Assembly: GCA_937883885.1 (NCBI GenBank)
Contig: CAKZXL010000746.1
Span: 1-34,075 of the forward strand
Direction: 5' to 3'
Origin: an uncultured Aquincola sp.
Lineage (GTDB): Bacteria > Pseudomonadota > Gammaproteobacteria > Burkholderiales > Burkholderiaceae
Length of the DNA: 34,075 bases
A program made the position numbers and the translations under genes. Shown here piece by piece: positions 31,577 to 34,075 of this stretch. A model generated the notes under the pieces. It was given only the letters and a program-made list of their open reading frames with translations. It ran no database searches and was not told the DNA's origin. Position 1 is the first letter of the stretch. Every line of letters starts with the position of its first letter.

Positions 31577-33775
31577 ATGCCCTCTGTGGCTCGGGCGTGC
31601 GCGCCTGCCTGTTTTTCGCTGCTGGCCGTGGTGCTGGCATTGTCCGGTTGCGGCAGCGACGGTGACCCTGCGGCTTCGGTCGTGGGTGCGCTCTCGGTGG
31701 CCTCGGGTCGTGCCGACATGGTGAGCGGCGGCGACGCCCTCATGCGTGTGACGCCGGCGGCGCTGGTCGACCCGGCGCGCATCGCGATGGCCGTCAACCA
31801 GGTCGCCGTCAACGCCGTGTTCCGCAGCGATGGCTATCAAGGGCTGGTCGGCCTGGCGACCGGGCTGCGCGAGGGCGTCAACGACGTCGCCGTCTGGCAG
31901 ACCGATGCGGCAGGGGTGGAAGTGCCGGGCACCCGGTCCACGCTCAAGGTGACCAACCATCCGTCCACCGGTCCCATCTTCTCGGGTCCGCAGGAAGCGC
32001 CGTTCTTCTGCCAGACGCACCAGTTCCGCCTCTGGACCAACGGCCCGTTCTACACGGCTTCACCCGTCTCGGCGCCTTGCACCGTGCCCACGCGGGTGGA
32101 CTACCTCTACCGCAACGCCGCCGGCAACTTCGTGCCGTTCGATGCAGCGGCGGCGCGGCCCGCGGACCTGTCCAGCACTACCACGCTGGACGGGCGCACC
32201 GTGCCCTACATCGTGCGCCTGGAGACGGGCACGCTCAACCGGGCCGTCTACCAGATCGCCATCCTGCACGACCCCACCGGCGCCGGAGACGCAGCCTATG
32301 CGGGCTGGAACCGGCGCCTCGTCTACACCTTCGGCGGCGGCTGTTCGGGCGGGATGTACATCCAGGGGTCCACGCATGGCGGGGTGCTCGACCACGACAT
32401 CCTGTCGCGCGGCTTCGCGGCCGCATCGGCATCGCTCAACGTCTACCGCAACAACTGCAACGACGTGCTGTCGGCCGAGACAACGCTGATGGTGAAGGAG
32501 CACTTCATCGAGGCCTACGGACCGGTGAGGTACACGATCGGCTGGGGCGGCTCCGGCGGTGCCGTGCAGCAGATCACCATGGCCGACAACTACCCCGGCA
32601 TCCTCGACGGCATCGTGCCGCGGCAGAGCTTTCCCGACCTCGTGCAGACCGCCGTGGTCGATGCGCGCCTGATGTTGAACTTCTTCCGCACCACGGGGGG
32701 CTCGCTGCTCGACCAGGAAGCGTTGCGCCTGGCTTCCGGTTTCGGCACCTCTGGCCAGTTCGTGAACCTGGCCGAAGGCAACGGCGCACGCTTCGAGGCG
32801 CTGCCCACGCGCGCTGGCTGGCCCGATGCGGCGTGGAACGCGGTGGTGCCGGTGGGCGTGCGCTACGACCCCGTGACCAACCCGAAGGGCGCCCGACCGA
32901 CCTTCTACGACCACAACGTGAACACGTACGCCAAGAGCGAGAACGGATTCGCGCGCCGACCGCTGGACAACGTGGGCGTGCAGTACGGCCTGGCCGCGCT
33001 CCAGGCAGGGCGGATTTCGAAGACGCAGTTCCTCGACCTCAACGACAAGGTGGGCGGCGTCGACATCGACTTCAACTTCACCACCAACCGCACCAGCGCC
33101 GACCTCTTGGCCCTGAAGGCGGCCTATGAAACCGGCAGGGTGCTCAACGGCGGCGGCGGGCTGGCCGACACGCCCGTGCTGGACGTGGACGGCACCTACG
33201 GCGACTTCGCCGTCAATGGCGACGTGCACCAGAAGCACCAGCACTTCGCCGTGCGCGAACGCGTCAGGAAGGCCAACGGCAACGCCGACAACTACGTGAT
33301 GTGGAGCGGTGCGTTCGGCAGCTCGGCCGCAGCGGTTCCGCAGGCCCTGGTGGCGATGGACGCCTGGCTGGCCGCCATCCAGGCAGATGCCTCGGCGGCC
33401 TCGCGCCGCGACAAGGTGCTGCGCAACAAGCCCGCCGGCCTGACGGACGGCTGCTATTCGGCCGGCACCTTCATCGCCGAGCCGCAGTTCCATGGCGCTG
33501 CCGGTACCTCGCAGTGCAACAGCCTCTACCCCTCGGCCGGCTACCCGCTGGGCGTGGCCGGTGCGCCGCTCAGCAACGACATCCTGAAGTGCCAGCTGCG
33601 CCCCATCGATCTGGCGGAGTACGGCGTCAGCTTCACGCCGGCGGAGCAGGTACGGCTCAACGCCATCTTCCCGACAGGGGTGTGCGACTGGTCGCGGCCG
33701 GGGGTGGAGCAGCGGCCGCTCAAGGGCACCTGGCTGCGGTACACGGGCGTCGGCACCTATGAAGCCGCGAACTGA
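31577..33775 (+). CDS. large hydrolase-like lipoprotein, probably DUF6351 family
   Basis: Protein of 732 residues with a lipoprotein signal: hydrophobic SLLAVVLALSG followed by lipobox Cys25. The ATG at 31577 is supported by GAGGAG at 31566-31571; a longer frame to 31406 runs into the permease gene. A middle segment TFGGGCSGGMYIQGS and the nucleophile-elbow-like GWGGSGGAVQQ, with candidate Ser326, suggest an alpha/beta-hydrolase core, and many paired cysteines fit an exported protein. I place it in DUF6351 from overall look; tannase/feruloyl esterase or 3-hydroxybutyrate oligomer hydrolase are alternatives of similar size. It is probably a surface or periplasmic esterase. It has its own operator-like palindrome and seems an independent unit. 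Confidence 0.75.
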   Translation: MPSVARACAPACFSLLAVVLALSGCGSDGDPAASVVGALSVASGRADMVSGGDALMRVTPAALVDPARIAMAVNQVAVNAVFRSDGYQGLVGLATGLREGVNDVAVWQTDAAGVEVPGTRSTLKVTNHPSTGPIFSGPQEAPFFCQTHQFRLWTNGPFYTASPVSAPCTVPTRVDYLYRNAAGNFVPFDAAAARPADLSSTTTLDGRTVPYIVRLETGTLNRAVYQIAILHDPTGAGDAAYAGWNRRLVYTFGGGCSGGMYIQGSTHGGVLDHDILSRGFAAASASLNVYRNNCNDVLSAETTLMVKEHFIEAYGPVRYTIGWGGSGGAVQQITMADNYPGILDGIVPRQSFPDLVQTAVVDARLMLNFFRTTGGSLLDQEALRLASGFGTSGQFVNLAEGNGARFEALPTRAGWPDAAWNAVVPVGVRYDPVTNPKGARPTFYDHNVNTYAKSENGFARRPLDNVGVQYGLAALQAGRISKTQFLDLNDKVGGVDIDFNFTTNRTSADLLALKAAYETGRVLNGGGGLADTPVLDVDGTYGDFAVNGDVHQKHQHFAVRERVRKANGNADNYVMWSGAFGSSAAAVPQALVAMDAWLAAIQADASAASRRDKVLRNKPAGLTDGCYSAGTFIAEPQFHGAAGTSQCNSLYPSAGYPLGVAGAPLSNDILKCQLRPIDLAEYGVSFTPAEQVRLNAIFPTGVCDWSRPGVEQRPLKGTWLRYTGVGTYEAAN

Positions 33776-33797
33776 CGGCTGGGAGAAAGGAGTGACC

Positions 33798-33854
33798 ATG
33801 AACACCTGCAAGCTGCTGCGCTGTCGTTCCTCGACGCGGAGCAGGCTTGCCTAG
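33798..33854 (+). CDS. 18-codon ORF with a good ribosome site
   Basis: ATG AAC ACC at 33798 is preceded by AAGGAG at 33787-33792, and the frame closes at TAG 33852-33854 after 18 codons. The peptide is basic and cysteine-containing (MNTCKLLRCRSSTRSRLA). It lies 22 bp after the lipoprotein stop. It could be a small peptide, a leader, or the stump of a gene truncated downstream. No homologue is recognised. Confidence 0.3.
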   Translation: MNTCKLLRCRSSTRSRLA

Positions 33855-33863
33855 GTGCTTGCA

Positions 33864-34075
33864 CTAGCGCTGCGGCCGCCGCGGGCCAAACAACTCGGGG
33901 AAAGCCCTGACCGGCGGCCCGTCGATAGGGGCCTGATCGGGGTCACCGGCAGGCCGGAAACGGTTGCGCCGGGGCGCGTTACCGGGGCGGTATCGATCGC
34001 CGCTACTCCCGGTATTGGACGCAGCTGACGCCGCTCGCTTCAATGCGCTCGCGTCCGGCTCGTCGGAACGCCACA
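33864..34075 (-). CDS. 3' end of an unidentified minus-strand gene (partial)
   Basis: On the minus strand one frame is open from the window edge to a TAG at 33864-33866, giving about 69 residues. The peptide is rich in Pro, Arg and Gly and ends in PELFGPRRPQR. Third codon positions are mostly G or C, which fits coding sequence here, but a low-complexity tail carries no recognisable domain. It would be convergent with the lipoprotein gene. The only other content of 33776-34075 is the 18-codon ORF. Confidence 0.4.
   Translation of the reverse strand, partial: WRSDEPDASALKRAASAASNTGSSGDRYRPGNAPRRNRFRPAGDPDQAPIDGPPVRAFPELFGPRRPQR

Overview
The window is a high-GC chromosomal segment with densely packed genes. 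It most likely comes from a betaproteobacterium of the order Burkholderiales. Pointers are a Bug-family periplasmic receptor, a 3-hydroxybutyrate dehydrogenase, a RelA with a decayed hydrolase domain, and a DUF1329/DUF1302/MMPL/YCF48 cluster. The genus cannot be fixed from the sequence alone. No insertion sequence, phage gene, CRISPR array or rRNA gene was seen. One tRNA gene, tRNA-Val(GAC), lies at 7836-7912 with its own promoter and terminator.

Layout. 1-3695: the 5' part of a 3-hydroxybutyrate dehydrogenase gene (minus), divergent from an alpha/beta hydrolase gene coupled to relA (plus). 3798-4223: a TerB-like protein whose 3' end overlaps the convergent gntR gene. 4174-7611 (minus): glutamine synthetase (gamma-glutamylpolyamine synthetase type), class III aminotransferase and a GntR regulator, tightly coupled, behind two copies of a GTGATCAC-type operator. 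7836-8877: tRNA-Val and an IclR regulator. 8891-18624: an AraC regulator (minus), then on the plus strand aldehyde dehydrogenase, DUF1329, DUF1302, an MMPL/RND transporter carrying a one-base frameshift, a YCF48-like propeller and cytochrome b561. 18745-20115: a second class III aminotransferase. 20148-28739 (minus): an eight-gene operon of ThDP enzyme, short-chain dehydrogenase, Asp-box propeller, VOC protein, PF06684 protein, alpha/beta hydrolase, MhpA-like flavin hydroxylase and semialdehyde-type aldehyde dehydrogenase. 28898-31422: an orphan Bug receptor and an APC permease. 31577-33775: a large hydrolase-like lipoprotein (probably DUF6351). The right edge holds an 18-codon ORF and the probable 3' end of a minus-strand gene.

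How it may work together. The most interesting result is regulatory. A motif of consensus TGCCGATNTGGGCTAACGC lies 75-92 bp upstream of four start codons: the aldehyde dehydrogenase/envelope cluster, the second aminotransferase, the APC permease and, on the minus strand, the eight-gene operon. A second motif, a 15-bp inverted repeat of the form TCCC-N7-GGGA, occurs just upstream of araC and twice in the eight-gene operon promoter. I infer one dispersed catabolic regulon under the local AraC and/or IclR regulators. It would join an APC permease, transaminase, aldehyde dehydrogenases, flavin hydroxylase and hydrolase to degrade an amino- or amine-bearing, possibly aromatic, compound. The substrate is unknown. 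The glutamine synthetase unit is a separate amine-handling module with its own operator.
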